Shown here piece by piece: positions 47,305-56,986 of a DNA stretch of 64,000 nucleotides (its first letter is position 1; the number at the start of each line of letters is the position of its first letter). The translations under genes were made by a program, and so were the position numbers. Under the pieces are notes generated by a model. It saw only the letters and a list, made by a program, of their open reading frames with translations. It was not told the origin of the DNA and made no database searches. The DNA comes from Citricoccus zhacaiensis (GTDB taxonomy: Bacteria > Actinomycetota > Actinomycetes > Actinomycetales > Micrococcaceae). The stretch is from the NCBI RefSeq assembly GCF_014645315.1, contig NZ_BMLQ01000007.1:171004-235003 (forward strand), read 5' to 3'.

Positions 47305-48437
47305 GGCCGGAGCAACCGGCCACGCCTGCTGAGCCGGCCGCGCCAGACGAGCCGGCCACGCCGGACCAGCAGGTCGCGCCGGTTGCCCGCCGGGACATCT
47401 GGGACGCCGCCGAGCGGGAGGCCACGCGGGATCGCCTCCGGGCGGACATGCGCCGTCGCCAGAGCCTGGGCCCGCGGCAGAAGTCCGCCCTGGACGGTCT
47501 GGTGCACGCCTTGAAACCGGGCTCCATGGACCGCTCCTACCCGGAGCGGCATCTGCTGGCCTATGACCTCGGCACGGCCCTGCGACCGGCCTCCGCCGCC
47601 ATCGCCGTGGGGGAGCCGTCCACGGCCAGCCATCTGACCTGGCAGGTCTCCGGCATGGGGATCTTCGTGCACACCGCCATGTGGGGATCGGTCCGGGAGG
47701 CCGGGCAATTGTGGGCCGCCCAGCGGGAGGCCGGGGCATCACTGCCTTGCGTGGTGGCCTGGCTCGGCTACCACCCGCCCGGCCCCTGGGGTGTGTTGTC
47801 CGGCCAGTCCGCCCTGCGCGGCGGAGCCCGGCTGGCCCGTCACCTGGACGGCTGGTTCGATTACCGCGAGCGGCTCGCTGCGGGCTCCGGGCCCGCCCTT
47901 GAGAACGGCCCGTCGGTCGGGGACGGCTTGCCCTCTGAAACCGCGCCGGGCGCTGGGGCTGCGCGGGCCGGCGTCGGACCCCAGGCCGGGATGGCCGCGC
48001 TTCCGCACACTGCCGTGGAGGCCCATTCCTACGGGAGCGTGGTGGCCGCGCGGGCCCTGCAGATCCTGCAGCGGCGCGAGCCGCCGCGCAGCCTGGACGC
48101 GCTGGTGGTGTCCGGCGTGGTGGGACTGCCCCGCGATCTGGCGGACGATCCCGGAAAGCTGGGGATGGCGGCTGAGCACATCTACCTCGCCTTGGCGGAG
48201 ACCGATTACCTGTCCAGGCTCGGGCGGCTGCTCTCGCGGCGGCCACGCTGGAACCGGTTCACGCCGCTGGAGGTCGGGGCGGATGACTCGCGTGGTCTCG
48301 CCGGCGTGGTCGGGCACAACACGTCACGTCATCGGCCTGATTCCGGACCGATGCACCGCGGCTTCGGCTATCGGGACGTGGGAACCACCTCGCTGTACCG
48401 CATCGCCCGTGCGACGGCGGGCCTGCCCCTCGACTGA
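47286..48437 (+). CDS. Putative DUF1023-type alpha/beta-hydrolase in the heat-shock operon
   Basis: A 383-residue protein with an alpha/beta-hydrolase core. The sequence RSYPERHLLAYDLGTALRPASAAIAVG, then TWQVSGMGIFVHTAMWGSV and VVAWLGYHPP, fits DUF1023 proteins; VEAHSYGSVVAARAL holds the nucleophile elbow (H-S-Y-G), and a late His is found in the LGRRDVGTT-side region (PMHRGFGYRDVG). The first 40 residues are a Pro/Ala/Thr-rich repeat. Its ATG lies inside the end of hspR, so it is part of the same message. No substrate is known; membership of the heat-shock operon is unusual. Confidence 0.75.
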   Translation: METPGLRPEQPATPAEPAAPDEPATPDQQVAPVARRDIWDAAEREATRDRLRADMRRRQSLGPRQKSALDGLVHALKPGSMDRSYPERHLLAYDLGTALRPASAAIAVGEPSTASHLTWQVSGMGIFVHTAMWGSVREAGQLWAAQREAGASLPCVVAWLGYHPPGPWGVLSGQSALRGGARLARHLDGWFDYRERLAAGSGPALENGPSVGDGLPSETAPGAGAARAGVGPQAGMAALPHTAVEAHSYGSVVAARALQILQRREPPRSLDALVVSGVVGLPRDLADDPGKLGMAAEHIYLALAETDYLSRLGRLLSRRPRWNRFTPLEVGADDSRGLAGVVGHNTSRHRPDSGPMHRGFGYRDVGTTSLYRIARATAGLPLD

Positions 48438-48471
48438 ATCTCGGGTCGTCCGGGTGCCACCGGAAGACCAG

Positions 48472-48514
48472 AACGCCCCGTCCTCCGCCGGTAACCGGCG
48501 GGGAACGGGGCGTT
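48472..48514. terminator. Two-part hairpin ending the heat-shock operon
   Basis: AACGCCCCGT (48472-48481) pairs with ACGGGGCGTT (48505-48514), and inside it CCGCCGGT (48485-48492) pairs with ACCGGCGG (48494-48501). It follows the hydrolase gene by 35 bases and stands between convergent genes. Confidence 0.75.
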
Positions 48515-48560
48515 TCGCACCGCACTGACTGTCTGGACGGCAGTCGGGGCAGTGCCGGAG

Positions 48561-50567
48561 TCAGCTGGTGGACGTTCCACGGCCCGGCCGGCGGTCCGGG
48601 ACACCGGGGTCCGCGGCCTGGTCCTGGCTGGGGTCCTCGTCAGCGCTGGCGTCAGCGGTGCTGCTGGCTGTGGCGGCGAGGGGCTCGGTGCCCTCCGGCG
48701 TCCAGCCGTCGGCGTAGGTGCCGGTCTCGTAGTCGTAGTCGACCGGCTGACCCTCCTCGTCGGTGCGCTGGTACCACTCGGTGACCTGGTCCGCGGTGGA
48801 GTCGAAGTCGGCACCGGCACCGCGGCCCTCCGGGGCCTCGCGGACGGAGAGCTCGAAGTCGTCGCCGTGCTCCTCGATGCCGCGGCGCACGGCATTCTTG
48901 ATGGCCGTGCGGGCGTAGTCCCGGCGGATGGCCTCCGGGTCCGTGGACAGGTCCCGCAGGAAGGCGACCACCATGAGCAGCAGGATGACCGAGAACGGCA
49001 GGGCGATGAGGATGGTCAGGTTCTGCAGGCCGGTCAGGACGGTCTCGCCGCCGACCAGTAGCATCACCACCGCGATGCCCATCATGCACAGGCCCCAGAA
49101 GACCACCACGAGCTTGTTGGGCTCGGGGTTGCCGCGGGAGGACATGGTGCCCATCACCACCGAGGCCGAGTCGGCCGAGGTGATGAAGAAGATGGCCAGC
49201 ACCGCGATCACGATGAACGGGGTGATCTGGGACAGCGGCAACTGGTCGAACAGGGTGAACAGCAGGGACTCCGCGGAGGCCGAGCCGTCGGTGCCCTCCA
49301 CGCCGTTGCGGTTCATCCAGATGGCGGCGCCGCCGAAGATGGTGAAGGCGAAGACCAGGATGGAGGTCGGCACGCCCATGACCACCAGGACGAACTCGCG
49401 CAGCGTCCGGCCGCGGGAGATGCGGGCGATGAAGACGCCGACGAAGGGCGTCCAGGCGATCCACCAGGCCCAGTAGAACCCCGTCCAGACGGACTGGAAG
49501 TCCACGGTGTCCGCACCCCAGGACAGGGACTTGCCCATCATCGAGAACATCTCGTCCGCGTACTCCATGACGCCCGAGGGCAGCAGGTTCAGCAGGAACA
49601 GGGTGGGTCCGGCGATGAACACGAACAGGACCAGGCCCAACGTCATCAGGATGTTGACGTTGGACAGGTAGCGGATGCCGCGGGCCACGCCGGAGACGGC
49701 GCTGATGACGAAGGCCGCGGTGAGCACCGCCAGGATGATGATGAGCCCGTTGTTGCCCAGCGGGCCGGCCCCGGAGATGATCTCCACGCCCTGGCCGATC
49801 TGGATGGCCGCCAGTCCGAGCGTGGCGGCGGTGCCGAAGAGAGTGGCGATGATCGCGAAGATGTCCACGACCTTGCCGGCCAGGCCGTCGGTCTGCCTCG
49901 CCCCGAAGAGGGTCCGGAACACCGAGCTGATCAGGGGGACGCGGCCGCGGCGGTAGGAGGCATAGGCGATGGCGCCGCCGACCAGGGCGTACATGGCCCA
50001 GGCGTGCAGGCCCCAGTGGAAGTGGGACTGGGCCATGGCCTGGTGCAGGGCGGAGTCCGTGCCGGCGGCCACGGTGTCCGGCGGCGGGGAGAGATAGTGG
50101 GAGAGGGGCTCGGAGGGACCGAAGAAGAAGATCCCGACGCCGATCCCCGCACCGAACATCATGGCCACCCAGGAGAAGCGGGAGAACTCCGGTTCCTCGT
50201 CGTCACGGCCCAGGCGGATCTTGCCGAAACGGCTGAAGCCGATGAACAGCATGGCGCCGAGGGCCACGATGGCGGTGATGTTCAGCAGCCAGCCGGCGTT
50301 GGTCATGGACCAGCCGAAGGCGGAGGCGGAGACCTCAGACACGGATTCCGGTGCCATGACGCCCCATGTCACGAAGGCGACGATCAGCGCACCTGTGATG
50401 CCGAAGACGAGCTTGTCCAGGCCGAAGCGGTTGCGCTGCTCGTCCACGCCGATGCCGGGCACCAGGCCCGGGTGGATGTCGTGCGGGTACAACCCGACGG
50501 CACCGGACGTCTCCGGCGGACTCTTCGGCAGACCGGGTGTGGCAGGGGAGGGGGTGGTGTCGGGCAC
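48561..50567 (-). CDS. BCCT-family transporter (betaine/carnitine/choline)
   Basis: A 668-residue transporter for compatible solutes such as glycine betaine. Twelve helices with family segments HWGLHAWAMYALVGGAIAY and WWIAWTPFVGVFIARISRG, the latter with the substrate-cage Trp residues. The C-terminal 90 residues form a cytosolic Asp/Glu/Ala/Thr-rich tail, the region that senses osmotic state in BetP, but here low in basic residues, unlike BetP. The GTG start at 50567 has AAGGGA 5 bases upstream; more upstream in-frame codons are not valid starts by context. Glycine betaine import would fit the dimethylglycine oxidase at 7.8 kb, since dimethylglycine is its first breakdown product. Confidence 0.9.
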   Translation of the reverse strand: MPDTTPSPATPGLPKSPPETSGAVGLYPHDIHPGLVPGIGVDEQRNRFGLDKLVFGITGALIVAFVTWGVMAPESVSEVSASAFGWSMTNAGWLLNITAIVALGAMLFIGFSRFGKIRLGRDDEEPEFSRFSWVAMMFGAGIGVGIFFFGPSEPLSHYLSPPPDTVAAGTDSALHQAMAQSHFHWGLHAWAMYALVGGAIAYASYRRGRVPLISSVFRTLFGARQTDGLAGKVVDIFAIIATLFGTAATLGLAAIQIGQGVEIISGAGPLGNNGLIIILAVLTAAFVISAVSGVARGIRYLSNVNILMTLGLVLFVFIAGPTLFLLNLLPSGVMEYADEMFSMMGKSLSWGADTVDFQSVWTGFYWAWWIAWTPFVGVFIARISRGRTLREFVLVVMGVPTSILVFAFTIFGGAAIWMNRNGVEGTDGSASAESLLFTLFDQLPLSQITPFIVIAVLAIFFITSADSASVVMGTMSSRGNPEPNKLVVVFWGLCMMGIAVVMLLVGGETVLTGLQNLTILIALPFSVILLLMVVAFLRDLSTDPEAIRRDYARTAIKNAVRRGIEEHGDDFELSVREAPEGRGAGADFDSTADQVTEWYQRTDEEGQPVDYDYETGTYADGWTPEGTEPLAATASSTADASADEDPSQDQAADPGVPDRRPGRGTSTS

Positions 50568-50642
50568 CGGGGTCCCTTCGGTTGTGACCCGCCCAGGGTA
50601 AGGCGCAGACCGGACCTGCCGGGCGCTTCGCTGGCGCCCTGG

Positions 50643-50670
50643 GGGAGGCCGGTGGATGATTCGGCCTCCC
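50643..50670 (-). terminator. Hairpin after trmB
   Basis: GGGAGGCCG (50643-50651) pairs with CGGCCTCCC (50662-50670) over 9 bases with a 10-base loop. It lies downstream of trmB on the minus strand, before the BCCT gene. Confidence 0.55.
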
Positions 50671-50767
50671 AGTATCCCTGTCCGGGGGTGCTGGCGCAAA
50701 GGCGGGGGCGCCTGACCGGCACCTCGGAACGATCTGCCGAGGGGCCTCCTCCAGTGCGGGCAGGCGG

Positions 50768-51697
50768 CTAGAGACGGACGTACGTGAGATCGAACACGAG
50801 CCGTCCCGCGCGCAGCGCCTTGTTCTCGAAACTGGTCAGCGGGCGGCCCTCGAACCGGGGCGCCCAGCCACCCTCGTGGTCCACGGGGTCCTCCAGGCCG
50901 GCCCCGGAACTCGCCTCGCTGACCCCGGCACGAGCCGAGCCGGTGCGGGGTGCGATCGGCTGTGCCCCGACCTCCAGTTCCCTGCCCTCCAGCCGGACCC
51001 GGGTCAGCGGGGAGTCCTCTCCGGTGGCGCGGCCCGGATGGGCGTTGGCCAGCTGTGGGTGGGCCTCCATGGCCGAGCGCATGTGCACGGCGTAGCTGGA
51101 CCAGTCGGTGGCCAGGCGCAGCACGCCACCCGGGGCCAGGACCCTGGCGACGCGGTCGGCGAAGGCGGGGCTGACGAGCCGGCGTTTATGGTGGCGGGTC
51201 TTGTGCCACGGATCCGGAAAGAAGACCCAGATCTCCTGCACCCCACCGGCGGGCAGCAGGCGGTCCAGGACCTCGGGGGCATTGGCCTGGACGCCACGGA
51301 CGTTCTCCAGGGCCCCGTCCTCGACCCGCACGAGCAGGGCGGCGAGGCCGGGGGTGTAGACCTCCACCGAGATGAAGTCCCACTCCGGGTGGTCGATCGC
51401 CCCCTGGGCGGTGGACTCCCCGAGGCCGGAGCCGATGTCCACCACGAGCGGGGCAGCCCGGCCGAAGACCTGGTCCCAGTGGATATCCGTGCCCTCGGCC
51501 ACCGACGTGGTGGCGCGGTCCCGGGGCACATCCACGATGTACTTGCCGTGGGAACGATCCCACGTCTTCTGGCGGCGCGGGTTCAACCGCTCGCCGCGGC
51601 GTACGAAGGACACCGGCTCGGTGCGGTAGAGCTCCGGATCGGGTCGGTTGTTGTGCCCGTGGGCGTGCTGTGCGGGGGCGGGATGGTCGCTGGTCAT
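50768..51697 (-). CDS. trmB: tRNA (guanine-N7)-methyltransferase TrmB
   Basis: A 309-residue SAM enzyme that methylates G46 of tRNAs. Signature parts are LVVDIGSGLGESTAQGA (SAM loop), FISVEVYTPGLAALL, the FPDPWHKTRHHKRRLV motif with catalytic Asp and substrate-binding Lys/Arg, and TSFENKALRAGRLVFDLTY at the C-terminus. Between residues about 225 and 285 there is an extra Arg/Gly/Ala/Glu-rich stretch of about 50 residues (around PIAPRTGSARAGVSEASSG) not found in typical TrmB, which is 210-250 residues long. Downstream of the penicillin-binding protein gene by 48 bases, on the same strand. Confidence 0.92.
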   Translation of the reverse strand: MTSDHPAPAQHAHGHNNRPDPELYRTEPVSFVRRGERLNPRRQKTWDRSHGKYIVDVPRDRATTSVAEGTDIHWDQVFGRAAPLVVDIGSGLGESTAQGAIDHPEWDFISVEVYTPGLAALLVRVEDGALENVRGVQANAPEVLDRLLPAGGVQEIWVFFPDPWHKTRHHKRRLVSPAFADRVARVLAPGGVLRLATDWSSYAVHMRSAMEAHPQLANAHPGRATGEDSPLTRVRLEGRELEVGAQPIAPRTGSARAGVSEASSGAGLEDPVDHEGGWAPRFEGRPLTSFENKALRAGRLVFDLTYVRL

Positions 51698-51745
51698 GAG
51701 GACTTCAAGGGTACCGGGAGATCAGTGGGGGAATCGGTCACGGGG

Positions 51746-53872
51746 TCACCCCTCCGAGGGGATGATCTCCTCCACGGCGGTCAGGAAGTCCCGGACCACG
51801 GGACCGTTGTCATAGCCGCCGCCGAGCCCCTCGTTGAAGAACAGGGCCACGGCCAGGTCGCCGTGGATGGCGACCAGCCAGGTGTGGGCCAGGTCCTCAC
51901 CATCGGCGACGAACTGGGCCGTGCCGGTCTTGGCCAGCACGGGGGCACCCGGGACGTCCTGCAGCATCTCGGCGGTGCCGGTCTCCACCACCCCGGACAT
52001 CAGCGCCAGCAGCTGCTCGGCCTCCGCGGCGGTGACCCCGGACTCCGGGGCGGCAGGCGCCTCCACGGCCGGATCGGTCACGAAGAGGGGGCGGACCGTC
52101 TGCCCGGCGGCCACTGAGGCGGCCACGGTGGCCATGCCCAGCGGCGAGGCCTCCACCACACCCTGGCCGAAGAGGTTGGCGGCGTGCTCGGTGCCGGTGG
52201 AGTCGTCCGGGACGGACCCGAGGAAGGCGGAATCGAGTCCGGTCACCGGATCGGTGGCCAGCCCCAGGGCCTGGGCGGCCTCGGCCTCGTCAGCGGCGCT
52301 GATCTCCTCGTGAGCGCCCACGAAGACGGTGTTGCAGGACTCGGCGAAGGCCTCGGAGAACGGGATCTCGCCCACGGACGCATCCGGGTAGCCGTCATAG
52401 TTGCCCACCACCATGCCGCCCACATTGAGCGTCTCCGGGCACTGCACCGTGTCCCCGGGGGCGATCCCGGACCGCAGCATGGCCAGGGCGGTGACGACCT
52501 TGAACGTGGAGCCCGGAGCGTAGGACCCGGACACGGCCACGGGCCACCCCTCGGGGCTGGAGGCCGCGGCGAGTACCTGCCCGTCAGAAGGCCGCAGGGC
52601 CACCAGACCGGCCGGCACGTCCGAGGCGGCGACGACGGCCTCGGCCTCCTCCTGCACGCGCCGGTTCAGCGTGGACGCCAGGTCCTGGCCCGCTACCGGG
52701 TCGGTGCTGAAGACCGGCCCGTCCGGTGCCGTCGGCGTGGCGGCCGCGGTGGCGCTGGGGGAGCTGGAGGCGTCCGTCTCGGACTCACCCGCGTCCGGCT
52801 GGTCCGGGTTGTCGATGGTGATCTGCACCCCCGGGGTGCCGGCGAGGTGGTCCTCCCACGTGGCCTGCAGGCCGGACAGGCCGACCTCGACGCCGGCCTC
52901 CAACTCACCGTCAGAGGCCTCGATCTGCTCGGCGTTGGGTTCACCGTAGGTGCCCAGCACGTCGCGCGCGAAGGCGCGGGTGGGGGCCAGTACGGCGGTG
53001 TCCTCGAGGACCCGGCCGCCCGGGATGGCCAGCAACTGGTCCGTCGGGATCTCGGTGTCCCCGTTGTTGCGCACGGTGATGGCCTGCACGAAGGCCTTCT
53101 CCCCGGCGGCCTCAGCTCGCGCCACGAAGGCGTCCTCGTCCACCCCGGCGACCTCGGCCACCTGACGGGCGGCCTCGGCCAGGACCTCGGGATCGTCGGC
53201 CTCGAGGTGGGACTTGTCCAGCCCGAGGATGGCCACGTCCCGTTCCATCATCAGTTCCTCGCCCGCGCCGTCGAGGATGCTGCCGCGCTCGGCGGGAACG
53301 GTCGTGAGGTTGACGGTGCCGCCTTCGGCCAGTTGCGGCACGACCGTCTCCGGGGCCAACTCCACGAGCCACTCCTGGGCCTCCTCGTCCCACTGCAACT
53401 CGGCGGTGGTCTCATAGGACCAGGTCCGTTCCGAGCCAGCGCCAGCACTGGCCTCGGCGTCGGCATCAGCAGCAGCCTCATCATTGCCTGCGAGTTGCCA
53501 GTCGACGGTCAGGGTGGCGGTGGCACGGTCGTTGTCCTCGCCGTCCACCTCAGCGGAGGCCACGGTGACCGTGCGGTCCACGCCCTCCAGGTCCGCCAGC
53601 GCCTCGGTGAGATGCTCGGGGACGTCCTCGGACTCCGGTGTCAGGGACACGGTGGAGTAGTCGCCCGAGGAGATCGCGCCGGCCAGGGCTGTGGCGGTCT
53701 CCTGCGGTGCGGGGCGCGATTCACCGAAACAACCGGTGGCGGTCAGCACCAGGGCGGCCGAGAGACCGAGCACCGCCGCGGGACGGCCGAGGCGGAGGGA
53801 GCCGTGGGGACGGACGGCCAGGCTGGACGGCTGGAGAGGACGGGAACGGCCCGTTGACTGGTGGTTCTGCAT
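51746..53872 (-). CDS. Penicillin-binding protein (lipoprotein, MecA_N type transpeptidase)
   Basis: A 708-residue cell-wall enzyme. The N-terminus has a lipobox-like LTATGC (Cys48), so it may be lipid-anchored. Then follow an NTF2-like MecA_N domain (about 55-190), a dimerisation domain (VPAERGSILDGAGEEL onwards) with a Ser/Ala/Thr/Asp insert near 375-395, and the transpeptidase domain with SxxK at GSTFK (Ser about 454), SxN at SCN (about 511) and KTG at KTGTAQ (about 647). All three catalytic motifs are intact, so it should make peptide cross-links; the MecA_N domain makes it a PBP2a/PBP3-like class B enzyme. ATG 53872 has AGGAG 6 bases upstream. Confidence 0.9.
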   Translation of the reverse strand: MQNHQSTGRSRPLQPSSLAVRPHGSLRLGRPAAVLGLSAALVLTATGCFGESRPAPQETATALAGAISSGDYSTVSLTPESEDVPEHLTEALADLEGVDRTVTVASAEVDGEDNDRATATLTVDWQLAGNDEAAADADAEASAGAGSERTWSYETTAELQWDEEAQEWLVELAPETVVPQLAEGGTVNLTTVPAERGSILDGAGEELMMERDVAILGLDKSHLEADDPEVLAEAARQVAEVAGVDEDAFVARAEAAGEKAFVQAITVRNNGDTEIPTDQLLAIPGGRVLEDTAVLAPTRAFARDVLGTYGEPNAEQIEASDGELEAGVEVGLSGLQATWEDHLAGTPGVQITIDNPDQPDAGESETDASSSPSATAAATPTAPDGPVFSTDPVAGQDLASTLNRRVQEEAEAVVAASDVPAGLVALRPSDGQVLAAASSPEGWPVAVSGSYAPGSTFKVVTALAMLRSGIAPGDTVQCPETLNVGGMVVGNYDGYPDASVGEIPFSEAFAESCNTVFVGAHEEISAADEAEAAQALGLATDPVTGLDSAFLGSVPDDSTGTEHAANLFGQGVVEASPLGMATVAASVAAGQTVRPLFVTDPAVEAPAAPESGVTAAEAEQLLALMSGVVETGTAEMLQDVPGAPVLAKTGTAQFVADGEDLAHTWLVAIHGDLAVALFFNEGLGGGYDNGPVVRDFLTAVEEIIPSEG

Positions 53873-53937
53873 GAAATCTCCTGACAAGACTCCCGCCAGA
53901 GTAGCCGCTGACCCGGACGTGCTGGGAGCATGGTCAC

Positions 53938-54378
53938 ATGAACCGTCCCCTGAACCTCATCCTGAACATCATCTGGCTGGTCTTCGGCGGCCTGTGGCTG
54001 GCCGTGGGCTACTTCCTGGCCGGACTCATCTGCTGCATCCTCATTGTCACCATCCCCTTCGGCATCGCCTCGTTCCGGATCGCGGGGTACGCCCTGTGGC
54101 CCTTTGGCCGCGTGGTGGTGGACACCCAGCCGGGCATGGGCGTCTTCACCGGCCTGGGGAACATCATCTGGTTCATCGTGGCCGGCGTCTGGATCGCCAT
54201 CGGCCACGTGCTGACCGCCATCCCCATGTTCATCTCGATCATCGGCATCCCGTTGGGCATCGCCAACCTGCGCATGATCCCGGTCTCGCTCCTGCCCCTG
54301 GGCAAGAAGGTCATGGACTCCGGTGAGGCACGCTCACTGCCGCAGTACCTCCCGGCCGCCCAGGCCGGCTACCGGTAA
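53938..54378 (+). CDS. YccF-domain membrane protein
   Basis: A 146-residue protein with two copies of the YccF domain: NLILNIIWLVFGGLWLAVGYFLAG with TIPFGIASFRIAGYALWPFG, and then NIIWFIVAGVWIAIGH with IIGIPLGIANLRMIPVSLLPLGK. Four helices in total. No function is known. Divergent from the penicillin-binding protein gene and convergent with the dedA gene, 12 bases away. Confidence 0.88.
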   Translation: MNRPLNLILNIIWLVFGGLWLAVGYFLAGLICCILIVTIPFGIASFRIAGYALWPFGRVVVDTQPGMGVFTGLGNIIWFIVAGVWIAIGHVLTAIPMFISIIGIPLGIANLRMIPVSLLPLGKKVMDSGEARSLPQYLPAAQAGYR

Positions 54379-54390
54379 CCCGCCGGAGCG

Positions 54391-55155
54391 CTACTTGCGG
54401 CCGTGCTGGGAATCGGCGAGGAGGGCCTCCATGCGGGCCACGGCCTCGTCGGCCGAGGGCGGCACGTAGTTCGGGTCCTTGGCTCGCCGGCGGTTGCGCA
54501 GGATGCGGGCGGTCACCCACCAGACGATGAACACGATCACGGCGATCAGCACGAGGTTGGAGAAGACGTCCGCGTAGTCGGACACCAGGTGCCAGTTGTC
54601 CCCGAGCTGGAAGCCCGCCCAGACGAAGATGGTGTTCCAGATGCCGGAGCCGATCAGCGTGAAGAGGGTGAACAACCACAGGTTCATGCGCTCGATGCCG
54701 GCCGGGATGGAGATCAGCGAACGGAAGATCGGGACCATGCGGCCCAGCAGCACGGTCCAGTAGCCGTGGCGGTTGAACCAGCGCTCGGTCTTCTCCACGT
54801 CCTCGATGTCCACGAGCGGCAGCCAGTCGGCGATCCTGTACAGCCGCCGGCGGCCCAGCCACGCGCCGAGCCCGTAGAGCATGAGCGCGCCCAGCACGGA
54901 ACCCACGGTGGCCCAGATCAGGGCCTCCCACGGGCTGAAGGAGCCGCCGGCCGCGGTGAAGCCGGCCAGGGGCAGGATCAGCTCGGAGGGGATCGGCGGG
55001 AAGAGGTTCTCGGCGAAGACGGCCAGCGCCACACCGATCGGGCCGATGGTCTCCATGATCGAGACCACGATGTCACCGAGCCAGCCGTAGGAGGCTTCGC
55101 CCGTGGATCCGGCAGCGGACCCGGCGGCTGATGCGGTGGCGATCGAAGGCGTCAT
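54391..55155 (-). CDS. DedA-family membrane protein
   Basis: A 254-residue DedA/SNARE-associated protein. Conserved segments are FAENLFPPIPSELILPLAGF (with the essential Glu), GAWLGRRRLYRI, RHGYWTVLLGRMVPIFRSLISIPAG (with the membrane Arg and Pro) and GSGIWNTIFVWAGFQLG. These proteins are linked to undecaprenyl-phosphate or phospholipid flipping. The start at 55155 has GGGAG about ten bases upstream; ATG 55164 is an alternative. Divergent from the Abhydrolase_9 gene. Confidence 0.9.
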   Translation of the reverse strand: MTPSIATASAAGSAAGSTGEASYGWLGDIVVSIMETIGPIGVALAVFAENLFPPIPSELILPLAGFTAAGGSFSPWEALIWATVGSVLGALMLYGLGAWLGRRRLYRIADWLPLVDIEDVEKTERWFNRHGYWTVLLGRMVPIFRSLISIPAGIERMNLWLFTLFTLIGSGIWNTIFVWAGFQLGDNWHLVSDYADVFSNLVLIAVIVFIVWWVTARILRNRRRAKDPNYVPPSADEAVARMEALLADSQHGRK

Positions 55156-55219
55156 GCGCACCATTCTCCCGGACCGCGGGGCCGAACACCGAACCGACGG
55201 GCCGGGGAGGGCAGGCATA

Positions 55220-56890
55220 ATGGGAGGCATGCGGTTTAAACCCGACGCGGCCGGGCTGGTCGGAGCCCACGTCATGAGTTGGGTCTCACTGTCCCCCAGT
55301 TTCATTCCGCGCACGTGGTGGATGACCGCCGTGAACACCGGGATATCCCAGACCTTCGGCTATGTGGTCGGTGCCGCCGGGACGGCAGCGGCCCGGGCCG
55401 TCGGTCGGCAACTGGGGATCGAGATCAGGATCGACGAGGAGAAGGCCCGGCCCGCCATCGAGACCCTTCCGTGGCTCATGTTCGGCATCAGCGGGCTGTC
55501 CTGGCTACGCAACCTCAGGGCCCAGACGGAGATCGCCGGTCTGATGGAGACCCGTCCCATCCGCAGCCGAGAGCATATGGTCGGTGTGGTCGGCGGCCTG
55601 GCCCTGACCGCCGGACTCGTCTCGGTCGGCCGGGGCATCAACGCGATCGCCACCCACCTCTCCTCGGCACTCAAGCCGGTGATGCCGGCACCGGTCGCCG
55701 CGGCCATCGGTGCGGGGGCCACGGCCACGGGGACGGCTCTCGTGCTGGACAAGGTGGTCTACCGCCGGCTCCTGGAGTGGCTGTCCAAGGCCGCCCAGGA
55801 GACCAACGCCAAGCTGTTGCCGGGCCGGGTCCCCCCGGTGGAACCCGAACGCTCCGGCTCCGCCGCGTCCTACGAGGCCTGGAGCACCCTGGGCGCCAAG
55901 GGGCAGGCCGTCGTCTCGGACGGACCCCGCGCCGTGGATATCGAGGAGGCCACGGGTAAGCCGGCCCTGACGCCCATCCGGGCCTATGCCGGATGGCGCG
56001 AGGGGCGGGACCTGGAGGAGACTGCGGCCGCCGTCGTCGCCGAACTGCACCGCACCGGGGGCTTCGACCGCGAGGTGCTCCTGGTGCTGACCTCCACGGG
56101 CACGGGCTGGTTGCAGGAGTGGTCCGCCTCCTCTGTGGAGTTCCTGACCGGCGGCAACTGCGCGCTGGCATCCATGCAGTACACCTACCTGCCTTCCGGC
56201 GTGGCCTTCTTCGCCGACCGGATCTCACCCGTGCTGGCCGCCAGCACCCTGCTTGCCGCGATCGAGGCGGAATTGGAGCAACGGCCCGTTGAGCGGCGGC
56301 CGAAGCTGCTGGTCGGCGGAGAGTCGCTGGGTGCCCTCGGGGGTACCAAGGCCTTCGAGGGCCTCGAGGACATGATCGGCCGCGTGGACGGGGCCGTCTG
56401 GTCCGGCCTGCCACGGTTCACCGAGTTCTGGGAGTCCCTCGTGCCGTTCCGTCGGCGCGGTACCCCGGAGATCGCTCCCGTGATCGACGACGGCCGGCAC
56501 GTCCGATTCGCCACCAGGCCCGAGGACCTGGTCACCGACGTCACCGGAGTCCCCTACGGTGCGTGGGACAGCCCCCGGATCGTGGTGGCCCAGCACGCCT
56601 CCGACCCGGTGGTGTGGTGGAGCCCGGACCTGCTGTGGCGCAAGCCCGACTGGGCCAAGGAGAAGGCCGGGTCGGACGTGTCCCGCAGCCTGCAGTGGCA
56701 GCCGTGGGTGACGTTCTGGCAGGTGGCCTCGGACATGCCGCAGTCCGTCTCCGTTCCGGGCGGCCACGGCCACCGCTACGTGGAGGACATGCTCCAGTAC
56801 TGGGCCGCCGTCCTGGGTCAGGATCCGCTGACGGACTACTCGACCATTGCCCAGGCGATCCGCCGGACGATCGTCCCGAACTTCGCCTGA
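55220..56890 (+). CDS. Abhydrolase_9 membrane hydrolase
   Basis: A 556-residue protein. The N-terminal half (about residues 10-220) is the Abhydrolase_9_N membrane domain with SLSPSFIPRTWWMTAVNTGISQTFGYVVG and several helices; the C-terminal half is the catalytic alpha/beta-hydrolase (RAYAGWREGRDLEETAAAVVAEL, then the nucleophile elbow in VGGESLGALGG, ending with GGHGHRYVEDM). In Actinobacteria the family is widespread with no proven substrate. ATG 55220 is chosen because GGAGGG sits 8 bases upstream; an ATG at 55229 is too close to its own GGAGG. Confidence 0.88.
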   Translation: MGGMRFKPDAAGLVGAHVMSWVSLSPSFIPRTWWMTAVNTGISQTFGYVVGAAGTAAARAVGRQLGIEIRIDEEKARPAIETLPWLMFGISGLSWLRNLRAQTEIAGLMETRPIRSREHMVGVVGGLALTAGLVSVGRGINAIATHLSSALKPVMPAPVAAAIGAGATATGTALVLDKVVYRRLLEWLSKAAQETNAKLLPGRVPPVEPERSGSAASYEAWSTLGAKGQAVVSDGPRAVDIEEATGKPALTPIRAYAGWREGRDLEETAAAVVAELHRTGGFDREVLLVLTSTGTGWLQEWSASSVEFLTGGNCALASMQYTYLPSGVAFFADRISPVLAASTLLAAIEAELEQRPVERRPKLLVGGESLGALGGTKAFEGLEDMIGRVDGAVWSGLPRFTEFWESLVPFRRRGTPEIAPVIDDGRHVRFATRPEDLVTDVTGVPYGAWDSPRIVVAQHASDPVVWWSPDLLWRKPDWAKEKAGSDVSRSLQWQPWVTFWQVASDMPQSVSVPGGHGHRYVEDMLQYWAAVLGQDPLTDYSTIAQAIRRTIVPNFA

Positions 56891-56986
56891 ACCCGTCCGA
56901 ACCTGCTCGAGTCTGTCGGGGTCTGTTGGGGCCCGGCTGCCAGCGAACGGTGGACCCACCTCGGCTGCCAGGCGGACACTGGACCT

